DNA of 64,000 nt from Rhodothermia bacterium. Its GTDB lineage: Bacteria; Bacteroidota; Rhodothermia; Balneolales; Balneolaceae. Below are positions 27,879 to 36,841 of this stretch, piece by piece. Every line of letters begins with the position of its first letter. Within the stretch, counting starts at the first letter, position 1. The position numbers and the translations under genes are program-made. The stretch is taken from contig JAUICM010000006.1 of assembly GCA_030427885.1 (NCBI GenBank), positions 294,058-358,057 on the forward strand. Reading direction: 5' to 3'. The notes beneath the pieces were generated by a model. The model was not told where the DNA came from. It searched no databases and worked only from the letters and a program-made list of their open reading frames with translations.

Positions 27879-30380
27879 ATGCCTGAATTAGGTCCAGCAG
27901 CGGGAATCATAGGGAAGTGGTTGATCTCCGGCTCCTTCCTGGTAAGTATTGCTGCTTTAGTTAGTTATTTCTTTGCTTCACGTAATGATGATGCAAAGAA
28001 ATTAAAGATTGGAAACTGGCTGTTCGTTTTAAAAGGAACGCTGCTCATTTTTGCGTCGGCAATTTTGGTGATCCTGCTTTTCCAACACCAGTTCCAGTAC
28101 TATTATGTATTTAATTACACTAGTCTTGATCTGGCGCCCAAATATATCTGGTCGGCATTTTATGGCGGGCAGGAAGGTAGCTTCATGCTCTGGATATTTT
28201 TCTCCTGGGTGATTGGTCTTGGGCTGATGAAATGGACAAGAGCTCCTTATAAAGCACCTGTTCTTTTCTTCCTTACATTAACGCAGGCCTTCCTTCTCAT
28301 TATGATCGTTGGATGGCATTTCGGGGACCTCAGTATTGGCGCTTCTCCTTTCAGAACCATTGCAGAAGAAATGCCCAATGCACCATTCTTGCAGGCAAAC
28401 CCGGATTTTGTACCTGTGGATGGAACCGGATTAAATGATCTGCTGAAAAGCCCGTGGATGATGATCCATCCACCAATCCTTTTCCTGGGTTTTGCGATGA
28501 TGACGATACCTTACTGTTTCGCAATGGCGGCTCTCTGGAAAAGAAAATATAACGAATGGATCGGACCGGCGTTACCATGGACCCTGGGTTCTAATCTTTC
28601 TCTGTTAACAGCAATTTTTCTTGGGGCTTACTGGGCATATGTAACTCTTTCTTTTGGTGGATTCTGGGCCTGGGATCCGGTAGAAAATGCTTCTCTGGTA
28701 CCATGGCTGATCGGAACGGCTGGTATCCACACAATGATCATACAGCGTAAGAGTTCAGTTGCACAAAAATCCTCTTTACTTTTTGCGATACTGGCTTATG
28801 TAGCTATTGTGTATGAGACCTTCCTGACACGATCCGGAATTTTATCTGATTCTTCAGTACACAGTTTCGTGGATCTGGGATTGTATAATCTGCTGCTGAT
28901 CTTCATGTTTGTGATCACCGGAGTCGGAATGGGTATGTTCTTTTGGAGATACAAAGAACTTCCGTCACCTGATAAGGAATCCAGGATACTGAGTCGTGAG
29001 TTTATGACCTTCACTGGAGCGGTGATGCTTTTTGTACTGGGACTGGTGATCATACTTGGAACAAGCTCACCTATATTAGGACTGTTGTTCAATGAGAATC
29101 CAACCCCTCCTGAGATCAGCTTTTATAACGACTGGAGTATGCCACTTGCTATTTTAATGGCACTGCTTACCGTACTTGGACAGTTTCTGTTCTGGAAAAG
29201 ATATAGCACTGAAAGTCTTGCTTCAGCACTGATCTATCCATTATTGGTAACCTCAATAGCTACGATAGCTACTATTATAATCGGGAATGTGAGAGATGCA
29301 TATTATATGCTCTATTTATTTGCGGCATACTTTGCGATCGTTGGAAACAGCTGGGTGGTATTTAGATTAGCTGTGCAGAAGCCAAAACTTATTGGAGGTT
29401 CGCTTACTCATGTGGGTTTTGGAATGTTATTGATTGGAATTCTTGCTTCATCGGCATACAACAGTCCTTTGCTGGATGCCAATACCCGAAATTATAATGC
29501 TGCTGTGGAGCGGGGAGAAGTAACAGACGAGCAGGGTTTTAAAAAGACACAGACGGTAAATATGCTTATTCTGGATCTTAATGAACCGACGATCATCAAC
29601 GATAAATATATCGTTACCTATGAAGGGTATGATATATCTGATCAGAACAGACCCGGGCAGCAGACATATAAAATCAGATTCCAGTCAATAGATGGTGGAA
29701 AGCCTTTTTATATGTATCCGGAAGCTTATCCAATGCTAACTACTTCAAGAGCTGACAATGTAAACTGGGCGGTGGACCCGGATGTGAGAACAGGCTTATT
29801 TAGTGATATCTATTTATATGTCGCAGGTAGTTCCTTCATCGAGCAGAGGAATAATCAGGTAAGAAAGCAAAATCTTGTTCAACCGGCATCAGACACAGAA
29901 GCGATCAGCGATACTACTTCTCAGAATATCAAATTCAAGAGGGGAGAGACCATTGAAGTGGGCGGTTTTGTATTTACGTTCAGTAACTATATTCAGGCCG
30001 ATACCACCAATTTGCCCCCCAGAACTTCGATAGCGATAAGAGCACAGCTTCAGGTGCGGCATCCGGCAAGCGGACAGGAATTCTTGATTGAGCCTTTGTT
30101 TGCAGTATTCCGTGATGACGAACAAAGTTATGTGTATTCACCCCCGGTAAATCTTTCAGGATATGATATCTCATTTCAGTTCAGTAAGGTAAATCCAGGT
30201 GATGATTCCATTGAGATCACCATAACCGGTCTGGATGAGGTGTATCAGGATGAATGGATATTGGTTGTAGCTGAGAAGAAACCGTTCATTTCCATCGTTT
30301 GGGCTGGTACGTTTTTACTGATGGGTGGATTTAGCATTTCCATTTTCCGACATTGGGGTCGCGAAAAGGCCAAAAGCTAG
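27879..30380 (+). CDS. ccmF: Cytochrome c haem lyase CcmF
   Basis: An 833-residue membrane protein with about 14 helices. Key motifs: FSWVIG region, MMIHPPILFLGF (about residue 195), FWAWDPVENASLVPWL (about 262-277, the WWD-like haem-binding motif) and TFLTRSGILSDSSVHSF. A long periplasmic C-terminal part (about 560-800) exceeds the length of standard CcmF. It joins haem from CcmE to apocytochrome c. Fourth gene of the ccm operon; no ccmH, ccmG, ccmA or ccmB lies near. Confidence 0.94.
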   Translation: MPELGPAAGIIGKWLISGSFLVSIAALVSYFFASRNDDAKKLKIGNWLFVLKGTLLIFASAILVILLFQHQFQYYYVFNYTSLDLAPKYIWSAFYGGQEGSFMLWIFFSWVIGLGLMKWTRAPYKAPVLFFLTLTQAFLLIMIVGWHFGDLSIGASPFRTIAEEMPNAPFLQANPDFVPVDGTGLNDLLKSPWMMIHPPILFLGFAMMTIPYCFAMAALWKRKYNEWIGPALPWTLGSNLSLLTAIFLGAYWAYVTLSFGGFWAWDPVENASLVPWLIGTAGIHTMIIQRKSSVAQKSSLLFAILAYVAIVYETFLTRSGILSDSSVHSFVDLGLYNLLLIFMFVITGVGMGMFFWRYKELPSPDKESRILSREFMTFTGAVMLFVLGLVIILGTSSPILGLLFNENPTPPEISFYNDWSMPLAILMALLTVLGQFLFWKRYSTESLASALIYPLLVTSIATIATIIIGNVRDAYYMLYLFAAYFAIVGNSWVVFRLAVQKPKLIGGSLTHVGFGMLLIGILASSAYNSPLLDANTRNYNAAVERGEVTDEQGFKKTQTVNMLILDLNEPTIINDKYIVTYEGYDISDQNRPGQQTYKIRFQSIDGGKPFYMYPEAYPMLTTSRADNVNWAVDPDVRTGLFSDIYLYVAGSSFIEQRNNQVRKQNLVQPASDTEAISDTTSQNIKFKRGETIEVGGFVFTFSNYIQADTTNLPPRTSIAIRAQLQVRHPASGQEFLIEPLFAVFRDDEQSYVYSPPVNLSGYDISFQFSKVNPGDDSIEITITGLDEVYQDEWILVVAEKKPFISIVWAGTFLLMGGFSISIFRHWGREKAKS

Positions 30381-30400
30381 AAACCAAATTGAATCAAATA

Positions 30401-31102
30401 ATGAAGCTAATACTGACAAAGGAAGTAATTCAAAAGTTAAAATTCAAAATTCTGAATTTTGAATTACTTCTTCTTTTGATTTTGATCATTGGTTCCGTTG
30501 ACGCTCATGCCCAAGCTCAGCAAAAAGAAAGTCCATCCCCACGTGGTGCTTTTCTGAGGTCGTTGGTTATGCCCGGTTGGGGACATCTTTATATTGATAA
30601 TACCGACTGGGCACGGGGTCAAATCCATATGGGTGCTGAAGCAGCTATGATACTTACCTATGCCGGATTGAAAGTTAGAACCAATTATTTGGAAGGAAAT
30701 CTGGAAACCTTCGCGATGAGTAATGCAAATGCAGATCTGGATGGAAGGGGGCGTGAGTATTTTCTGGCGGTAGCTAATTTCGATAATCTGGATGAGTACA
30801 ACGATTATCAGTTGAGATCCAGAAACTGGGACGGGATTCTGGCAGACATCCCGGAAAACAGATGGGACTGGAGTTCTGATGATGAACGGTTCCGTTACCA
30901 GGATATGAGAGAGAGAATAGATCGTAATAACAACCAGTTTCCAGCACTCCTAACACTGATGGTGGCAAACCGGGTGGTTAGTGGTTTAAGCGCCTACATC
31001 AGGGCCCGTAAGATGTGGAAGAACGCACCGGAAGCCAGCTTCAGCTATCTGAACGAAAACGGACAAACCGGGTTTACTGCAAATCTGAGATTCGGTCTGT
31101 GA
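30401..31102 (+). CDS. Exported DUF5683-like protein
   Basis: A 233-residue protein; start chosen at ATG 30401, 21 bases after ccmF, because the in-frame start inside ccmF adds nothing recognisable. The N-terminal part has a signal or anchor segment ending VDAHAQ. The body begins SPRGAFLRSLVMPGWGHLYIDNTDWARG, the DUF5683-like block of membrane-embedded Bacteroidota proteins, with another hydrophobic stretch later. Part of the signal region is encoded by an inverted repeat. Role unknown; perhaps cotranscribed with ccm. Confidence 0.72.
   Translation: MKLILTKEVIQKLKFKILNFELLLLLILIIGSVDAHAQAQQKESPSPRGAFLRSLVMPGWGHLYIDNTDWARGQIHMGAEAAMILTYAGLKVRTNYLEGNLETFAMSNANADLDGRGREYFLAVANFDNLDEYNDYQLRSRNWDGILADIPENRWDWSSDDERFRYQDMRERIDRNNNQFPALLTLMVANRVVSGLSAYIRARKMWKNAPEASFSYLNENGQTGFTANLRFGL
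30422..30470. repeat. Nested inverted repeat inside a signal-peptide coding region
   Basis: Outer arms GAAGTAATTCAAAA (30422-30435) and TTTTGAATTACTTC (30457-30470) are exact reverse complements. An alternative 12-bp hairpin, AATTCAAAATTC/GAATTTTGAATT (30441-30465), has a one-base loop. The repeat is translated within codons 8-24 of the gene at 30401. Confidence 0.7.
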
Positions 31103-31269
31103 ACCTACATAACGAATCAGATACTTTAACTCATTTACATTCGTTTACAACTCTGTTATCACTCTAAGTGGTTAATACACTTGATATCTTTGGGGTATTT
31201 GAGTTTGAGTAGTATCATACTTTTTAGCAGGCAAGTGTATATTTTTTGAACGGGAACGAATCAAACTCT

Positions 31270-31998
31270 ATGCCTCGGTACAAGCTAATAATCGAATTTT
31301 TGGGAACGAATTTTTCTGGTTGGCAGATACAGCCGGATACTCTCACAGTAGAGAAAGTACTTGAAGATGCATTTACGACAGTGCTTCAGCAACCAATTGA
31401 TCTGATAGGACAAGGGAGGACAGACGCCGGGGTTCATGCATCAGGTCAGGTAGCCCATGTCGATCTTCCAAAAAAAACGAATATCAGTAAACTCATTCAC
31501 CGTGTTAATAAGCTATCGGGCAAGGAAGTACAGATCCTGGATTTCGAGCCGGTTTCAGATGAATTTCACGCACGTTTCGATGCCACTTCAAGAGAATATG
31601 AGTACAAGATCACACTCAGACATCACCCATTAATGGAATCAGTAGCGTGGCAGATGAATAAGGAACTCGATCTGGAGTTATTAAATACCTGCGCAGAGCT
31701 GATATTAGGAAGCTGGGATTTCTCCGGGTTTTCAAAATACAATGAAGATAATTTTACGACGAATTGTGAGATCCACTATTCAAAGTTTTTAAGAGAAGGT
31801 GACCTCATAACCTATCAGGTGCAGGCAAACCGTTTTCTTCGGAACATGGTGAGAAGGCTGGTGGGTACGATGGTTGAAGTAGCCAAAGGGAAGATGAACC
31901 TTGAAGATTTTGAATCGATCCTGAAAGAACCCGAAGTTGAAAAACCTACTTTCACTGCCCCAGCCAAAGGTCTTACTCTGGTTAGAGTTTTTTATTAA
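31270..31998 (+). CDS. truA: tRNA pseudouridine synthase A
   Basis: A 242-residue TruA. The catalytic Asp52 lies in IGQGRTDAGVHASGQVAH; RFDATSREYEYKI, FSKYN and FLRNMVRRLVG are further family blocks. It makes pseudouridine at positions 38-40 of tRNA anticodon arms. ATG 31270 is preferred over an in-frame TTG at 31246, since family members begin MxRYKL. It stands alone, 170 bases after the DUF5683-like gene and 82 bases before the tRNA region. Confidence 0.95.
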   Translation: MPRYKLIIEFLGTNFSGWQIQPDTLTVEKVLEDAFTTVLQQPIDLIGQGRTDAGVHASGQVAHVDLPKKTNISKLIHRVNKLSGKEVQILDFEPVSDEFHARFDATSREYEYKITLRHHPLMESVAWQMNKELDLELLNTCAELILGSWDFSGFSKYNEDNFTTNCEIHYSKFLREGDLITYQVQANRFLRNMVRRLVGTMVEVAKGKMNLEDFESILKEPEVEKPTFTAPAKGLTLVRVFY

Positions 31999-32079
31999 AA
32001 AAAATCGAATTTTATATTGACTGTCGTTGCACATTCTTTTTATATTTGTCGCTCTTCCAAAAGGGAGAACAACTGATAT

Positions 32080-32145
32080 TCCTCGGTAGCTCAGTGGCAG
32101 AGCAGGGGCAGTTATCCGCCGGATGGCGGACGTTGGTTCACCAAC
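32080..32145 (+). pseudogene. Degenerate tRNA-like remnant (5' half of tRNA-Asn type)
   Basis: The first 25 bases (TCCTCGGTAGCTCAGTGGCA plus GAGCA) equal the 5' end of the intact tRNA-Asn at 32178: acceptor strand and D-arm. After that the sequence departs: the anticodon arm is replaced by GGGGCAGTTAT and a CCGCC-GGAT-GGCGG hairpin, the T-arm is shrunk to GTTGG-TTCA-CCAAC, and no 3' acceptor strand follows. It cannot fold as a tRNA. Confidence 0.65.
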
Positions 32146-32177
32146 AACATTTATTGATGTGTCACAAAAGAATATCT

Positions 32178-32249
32178 TCCTCGGTAGCTCAGTGGCAGAG
32201 CAATCGGCTGTTAACCGATCGGTCGTTGGTTCAAATCCAACCCGGGGAG
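32178..32249 (+). tRNA. tRNA-Asn (GTT)
   Basis: A 72-base cloverleaf: acceptor TCCTCGG/CCGGGGA (one T-G pair), D-arm GCTC/GAGC, anticodon arm ATCGG-CTGTTAA-CCGAT with anticodon GTT at 32210-32212, T-arm GTTGG-TTCAAAT-CCAAC, discriminator G. CCA is not encoded. A strong terminator follows. Confidence 0.95.
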
Positions 32250-32256
32250 CTTTATG

Positions 32257-32298
32257 AAAGCCTTAATCTATTAATATGTAATAGTTTAAGGCTTTTTT
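32257..32298 (+). terminator. Rho-independent terminator after tRNA-Asn
   Basis: A long stem (AAGCCTTAA and CTATTA pairing with TAATAG and TTAAGGCTT, two mismatched bases opposite) with a small AT loop, then six T. It lies eight bases past the tRNA. Confidence 0.9.
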
Positions 32299-32587
32299 AT
32301 TTCTTGCCAGTAAAACTTTAGTGTAACGTTTACAAATAATAGAGAAGAATAGTTACGATAATAGGTCACTAAATAATATTTATTACATATAAATCTTTAG
32401 TTGAATTCTGATTCTTTTTGCGAACACCAAATTCATATTCTTTAATATTTAATATTAATTCGAGCTTTAGCATAACAATATCACATTTTAAAAGCGAAAT
32501 GTGTCACTTCATTTGAATCAAAAAAAATAAAAGAAATTATTTGAGTAAATAGGATAATAAAACCGAAGTCATATAATAGTCGAGTAT

Positions 32588-34960
32588 ATGTTTGATAATT
32601 ATTTCAAAATCGCATGGAGAAATTTCCGTAAGAATAAAATTTACTCCTTAATAAACATGATTGGGTTGTCAATAGGTATTAGTTCTGTAATCTTAATAAT
32701 GCTTTTTGTTAATCATGAACTTAGCTTTGATAAATTTCATGAAGATTATGAGGATATATATATAGTTACTCGAACCGCATCATACGGAGGGGAACAGAAA
32801 GAGACTTTATCTAACTTCTTTCCACTTAGTGAACAATTATCAAATGATTTTCCCTATATACAAGAAGCAGTGACAACTACATATCCAGGTGCGGGTGGGG
32901 TAAGTTCTGACGGTAAATTATTCTTTGAGGAAGATAAGTTGATCGCCTCAACCCCCGGTTTTTTTGAAATGTTTAATTTTCCTTTGGTGTCTGGAGATTC
33001 GCGTCAAGTATTGTCCAGTCCTGGAGAAGTAGTATTAAATTATGAGTTAGCCAGAAAATTGTTTGTCGGTGAAAACCCGATTGGAAAGACTATAATTATT
33101 GACAGATTAGGAAAGAATGAATATAAAGTTGTTGGAATTGCCAAATCAACTGACAATAGTTATCTAAGTTTCGACGCAATTTTTTCTATTTCTAGTCTTA
33201 AGTCTACTCAATCTAATCAAGATTCATGGAATTCGAGCATGTATAATTCTTTTGTTAGGTTAGTGCCCGGTAGTAATCCCGATTATTTTAAAAAAGAGTT
33301 AGATGGGATTAATAAAAAATATGTTGCAAAGAGCAATACAGGCTTTTCTATTCTACCTATTTCGGACCTTTATATGTCTGATTTAGTTGAAGGAGAAATT
33401 TTTGCAGGAGATTATTTTTATATCTACCTGTTTTCTACTGTAGCTATTCTAATAATCTTATTAGCAACAATAAATTTCCTAAATCTCTCTACGATTCAAG
33501 CAATTCAAAGAAATATTGAAGTAGGGATTAGAAAGGTATTTGGTGCAAAAAAGCATCAACTTATGACTAGATTCTTAGGCGAGTCATTTATTGTCACAAC
33601 TTTATCTGTTTTAGTTTCTTTTATATTAGTTGAGTTCTTTCTACCATATTTCAATCATTTTTTTTCAAAAAATCTGTCGTTAAATTTATTTGAAAGCCCT
33701 GTTATTCTCTCAATATTAGTTACCCTTATCATTATAGTTGGCTTACTTTCAGGTATATATCCATCTTTATTTCTCTCAAAAATTAAAACTACTGATGCTT
33801 TAAAAAACCATGTAAATCAAAATAAAGGAATTCTAATTAGAAAAAGTCTTGTCATTTCACAGTTTTTCATCACTTCAATCCTGATAATTTGTACAATTGT
33901 TGTGTTATCACAACTATCCTTTATTCAGGAAAGGAATCTAGGTTTTGATAAAGAAGAGATAGTATATATTCCTATTGTTCCTTCAGAATTAAATTCGGTC
34001 GATAGTTTTAAGCAATCCTTAAATACATACTCTGGAATTAAAGGTGTATCATTAGCTACAGGGATACCAGGTAGATTCTGGTTTTCAAAAACAGCTGCAT
34101 ATAATTCATTCGAACCAGATAGAGAATTTAACGCTTATCATATATCAACAGATGAAAATTTTGATGAAGTGATGGGGTTGAAAATACTCGCAGGTAGTTA
34201 CTTTAGTGAGCAAGGGCATGTATTTGACTCACCAATAATAATTAATGAAAAAATGGTGGAAGAAATGGGGTGGGGTGCCCCGTTAAATGCTATTGGGAAA
34301 GAAATCAAAGATGCCGGGATTGTAGCGGGTGTGATTAATGATTTTAATTTTCAATCCTTAAAGGAAGATGTAGATCCTGTTATCATCTCCTCGGTTCATA
34401 CAGAGAATAGTCCATTTGGAGGAGGAGAACTTATTGCAATCAGATTTGAAATGACTAAAATTAAAGAATTACAAAGCTTTATCGACAATGAGTGGCAAAG
34501 ACAGGGCTTAACATCTTCAGCTCCTCTTCACTATCTAGATGAAGAGTTGCAGAAATATTACACTGTAGAAAATAAGCTAGCTAGTGTTTTTATCTTTTTT
34601 GCAGCAATTAGCATTTTAATAGCCTGCTTAGGATTGTTTGGATTAAGTTCGTTTTCGATCCGTTTAAGAGTAAAAGAAGTTGGGATAAGAAAAGTTTTAG
34701 GAGCCTCAATACCTGACATTGTACTATTATTTATAAAAGATTTATTACGATTGGTAATTATTGGTTTTATTCTATCGATCCCACTAGCCTGGTATGCAAT
34801 GAATAAATGGTTGTCAGAATTTGCATTTAAGATTAGTATTACGCCAAATATGTTTGTTATCGCTGGGTTAGTTTCTATAATAATTGCATTTGTGAGTATA
34901 GGTTGGCAATCAGTAAAAGCAGGTAGTTCTAATCCTATAGATAGTATAAGAAACAGTTAA
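32588..34960 (+). CDS. FtsX/MacB-type ABC transporter permease
   Basis: A 790-residue permease of the MacB_PCD/FtsX type: N-terminal FKIAWRNFRKNKIYSLINMIGLSIGI, a large outer domain (about 45-270), three helices (about 280-400), a second outer domain and three final helices with IRVKEVGIRKVLGAS near 700. Such two-module permeases of Bacteroidota move lipoproteins, peptides or drugs and need an ATPase; none is beside it. The gene is clearly AT-richer than the core genes to its left and is the first gene after tRNA-Asn. Confidence 0.88.
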   Translation: MFDNYFKIAWRNFRKNKIYSLINMIGLSIGISSVILIMLFVNHELSFDKFHEDYEDIYIVTRTASYGGEQKETLSNFFPLSEQLSNDFPYIQEAVTTTYPGAGGVSSDGKLFFEEDKLIASTPGFFEMFNFPLVSGDSRQVLSSPGEVVLNYELARKLFVGENPIGKTIIIDRLGKNEYKVVGIAKSTDNSYLSFDAIFSISSLKSTQSNQDSWNSSMYNSFVRLVPGSNPDYFKKELDGINKKYVAKSNTGFSILPISDLYMSDLVEGEIFAGDYFYIYLFSTVAILIILLATINFLNLSTIQAIQRNIEVGIRKVFGAKKHQLMTRFLGESFIVTTLSVLVSFILVEFFLPYFNHFFSKNLSLNLFESPVILSILVTLIIIVGLLSGIYPSLFLSKIKTTDALKNHVNQNKGILIRKSLVISQFFITSILIICTIVVLSQLSFIQERNLGFDKEEIVYIPIVPSELNSVDSFKQSLNTYSGIKGVSLATGIPGRFWFSKTAAYNSFEPDREFNAYHISTDENFDEVMGLKILAGSYFSEQGHVFDSPIIINEKMVEEMGWGAPLNAIGKEIKDAGIVAGVINDFNFQSLKEDVDPVIISSVHTENSPFGGGELIAIRFEMTKIKELQSFIDNEWQRQGLTSSAPLHYLDEELQKYYTVENKLASVFIFFAAISILIACLGLFGLSSFSIRLRVKEVGIRKVLGASIPDIVLLFIKDLLRLVIIGFILSIPLAWYAMNKWLSEFAFKISITPNMFVIAGLVSIIIAFVSIGWQSVKAGSSNPIDSIRNS

Positions 34961-35273
34961 TACATCTATTGTTAATAATTATCTAATACTTAAGTGGAAT
35001 ATTTGCTTGAATTAACCAAATTCTATAAAAATGATAACTATTCAAGCTTTAAAAAATTGTAATCAATAAGTTAAGATTATAGTATTTTTAAACAAGTATC
35101 AATTTATTAACATTTAAGTACGGGATTCAGATTCATATACGATACTAAATGAGTTTTAGTCTTTAATTTGCTCAGTTTAGAATCTAAAAGTGCTTTTTCA
35201 GAATCTAAAAATTGGTAGAAATATAAATTAGAGTGATGTTTAGCTAATATGTTAATCAAATAACTCATTTATT
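34961..35273. other. 313-base AT-rich gap, nothing coding seen
   Basis: Stops are frequent in all frames. The only pattern seen is AGAATCTAAAA repeated twice 22 bases apart (near 35180 and 35202). Probably carries the promoter of the trypsin-like gene. Confidence 0.4.
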
Positions 35274-36113
35274 ATGAAATTCCTATTTCTATGTTTCGTC
35301 TGTATCATTTTTAACCTGACTTCTACTTTAAATGAAATACCAGGAGCAACTCGCGAAGATGTTTCAGATCAAAAGTATTTATCCCTAGCACAGGAAGATC
35401 AATTTGAGCCTGTAGGTTTAATCAAAATAAATGACATACCTAATGCTTCAGGAGTTTTGGTACATGAGTCATGGGTTCTTACAGCTGGTCACGTTGTAAT
35501 TGATCTAAAACCAAATGAGTTAAAGTTCCAACTTGGGGAAAATATCTATAATGTGTCAAAAATTAATATTTTCCCGGAATATCAAAAGAATGGAATTTTG
35601 GGACATAATGGAGATTTGGCATTACTTCAGCTTAATAGTCCCACCAAAAATGTAAAACCAGTTAGTTTTTATAAAGATAGGGATGAACTAGGAAAGGTAG
35701 GTGTCTCGGTTGGTTTCGGTAGATCGGGTTCTGGAGCTTCCATAATCACTAACCCTACGCCAGTTGGAACTAAAAGAGCAGGAGAGAATGTGATTGATTT
35801 AATTGGTGGGGTAGTTGATGAACGAATAATACCAGATAACTTATTTATTTCAGATTTTGATCATCCTACAAAAGAAGAGCTGAACAGAACTGGCAGTGCA
35901 AAACCTGTAGAATTAGAATATTGCCCGGTTGGTGGAGATAGTGGAGCAGGCTTGTTTATTAAGAAAAAAAATGAATGGTATTTAGCTGGTATTTTCTCTG
36001 CATTTACTCCTAGAATTCATGATGACTTAGACTTGGGATTACATGGCAGTCTTATGTATTGGACAAGATTGTCAGACTTTAGTGAATGGTTATCTAAAAC
36101 AATTAATAGTTAA
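35274..36113 (+). CDS. Exported trypsin-like serine protease
   Basis: A 279-residue S1-family protease with a signal-like N-terminus (residues 1-18). The triad is visible: His73 in VLTAGHV, Asp114 in NGDLALLQL and Ser223 in GGDSGAGLF. A Cys sits just before the active Ser (YCPVGGDSG). The fold looks complete and the length fits a single-domain secreted trypsin. The natural substrate is unknown. Stands alone with long gaps on both sides, in AT-rich DNA. Confidence 0.85.
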   Translation: MKFLFLCFVCIIFNLTSTLNEIPGATREDVSDQKYLSLAQEDQFEPVGLIKINDIPNASGVLVHESWVLTAGHVVIDLKPNELKFQLGENIYNVSKINIFPEYQKNGILGHNGDLALLQLNSPTKNVKPVSFYKDRDELGKVGVSVGFGRSGSGASIITNPTPVGTKRAGENVIDLIGGVVDERIIPDNLFISDFDHPTKEELNRTGSAKPVELEYCPVGGDSGAGLFIKKKNEWYLAGIFSAFTPRIHDDLDLGLHGSLMYWTRLSDFSEWLSKTINS

Positions 36114-36172
36114 TGAGAATAGTATCTGATTTTAAAATATCCGATTGTATTCTATTGAAATTGTTTGAATAT

Positions 36173-36628
36173 TTATCCTTCAATGTAGCCTTTTAAACCA
36201 CTAGTATATTTGTGCGGCGCATTTTTAAATTGAGGACGAATAAATAAAATATTAATAAATTGGCCCAATAAACCATACTTAAGTTGATATTCAAAAGTAA
36301 AGATTACCTCGGTTTTGTTATCATCTATAGAATTGATTCTTAAGTTACCACGCATAAAGGAATAGGGAGGAAGATACTTTCCACCTATAACTTCAGTTGT
36401 TATTAGCTTTTTCTCAATCCACTCACTAATAACCTCCTCCATTTCTCCCATTGGCTTTAAATGGCATAAACGCTTGGCTCCAACTCCAGAGTTTTGTTCA
36501 GTTATCATACAAGATTCTTTAATTAGCGGGTGAAAAACCTTTATACTTCCTGGGTTTTTTAAAATCTGCCAAACTTCTGAGATGGGTTTCCTAATAACGA
36601 CTTTTGATGACAAAATTGTAGAATGCAT
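36173..36628 (-). CDS. SRPBCC-fold protein
   Basis: A 151-residue protein of the START/Bet v 1-like superfamily: VVIRKPISEVWQILKNPGSIKVFHP at the N-terminus, a beta-rich middle, and a C-terminal helix. Members bind hydrophobic ligands in a cavity. ATG 36628 is chosen because CAGGAG lies six bases before it; an in-frame start 11 codons earlier lacks this. No signal peptide. Convergent with the trypsin-like gene. Distinct from the SRPBCC gene at 43438. Confidence 0.78.
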   Translation of the reverse strand: MHSTILSSKVVIRKPISEVWQILKNPGSIKVFHPLIKESCMITEQNSGVGAKRLCHLKPMGEMEEVISEWIEKKLITTEVIGGKYLPPYSFMRGNLRINSIDDNKTEVIFTFEYQLKYGLLGQFINILFIRPQFKNAPHKYTSGLKGYIEG

Positions 36629-36841
36629 TTGTACTCCTGAATAGTTTAAAAGAAGTTTCAAATATCATTTACAATCTAAAACCCGAACAATCTAAAATGA
36701 CACATTTTTACGACAAGGGGCTGATTTTAGGAGTTAAAATAACTTCAGTTAAAAATTAGATCGTTTTAAAAGTATTTTTCACCAGTTCAGTCAAATTATA
36801 GAATACGTTTTCGTCATTATTCCTTTTTTTGAATTAAAAAT

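Noticed and set aside
32046..32321. 91-codon open frame over the tRNA region
   Set aside because: It reads straight through the tRNA-like piece and tRNA-Asn; such frames are a by-product of tRNA sequence.
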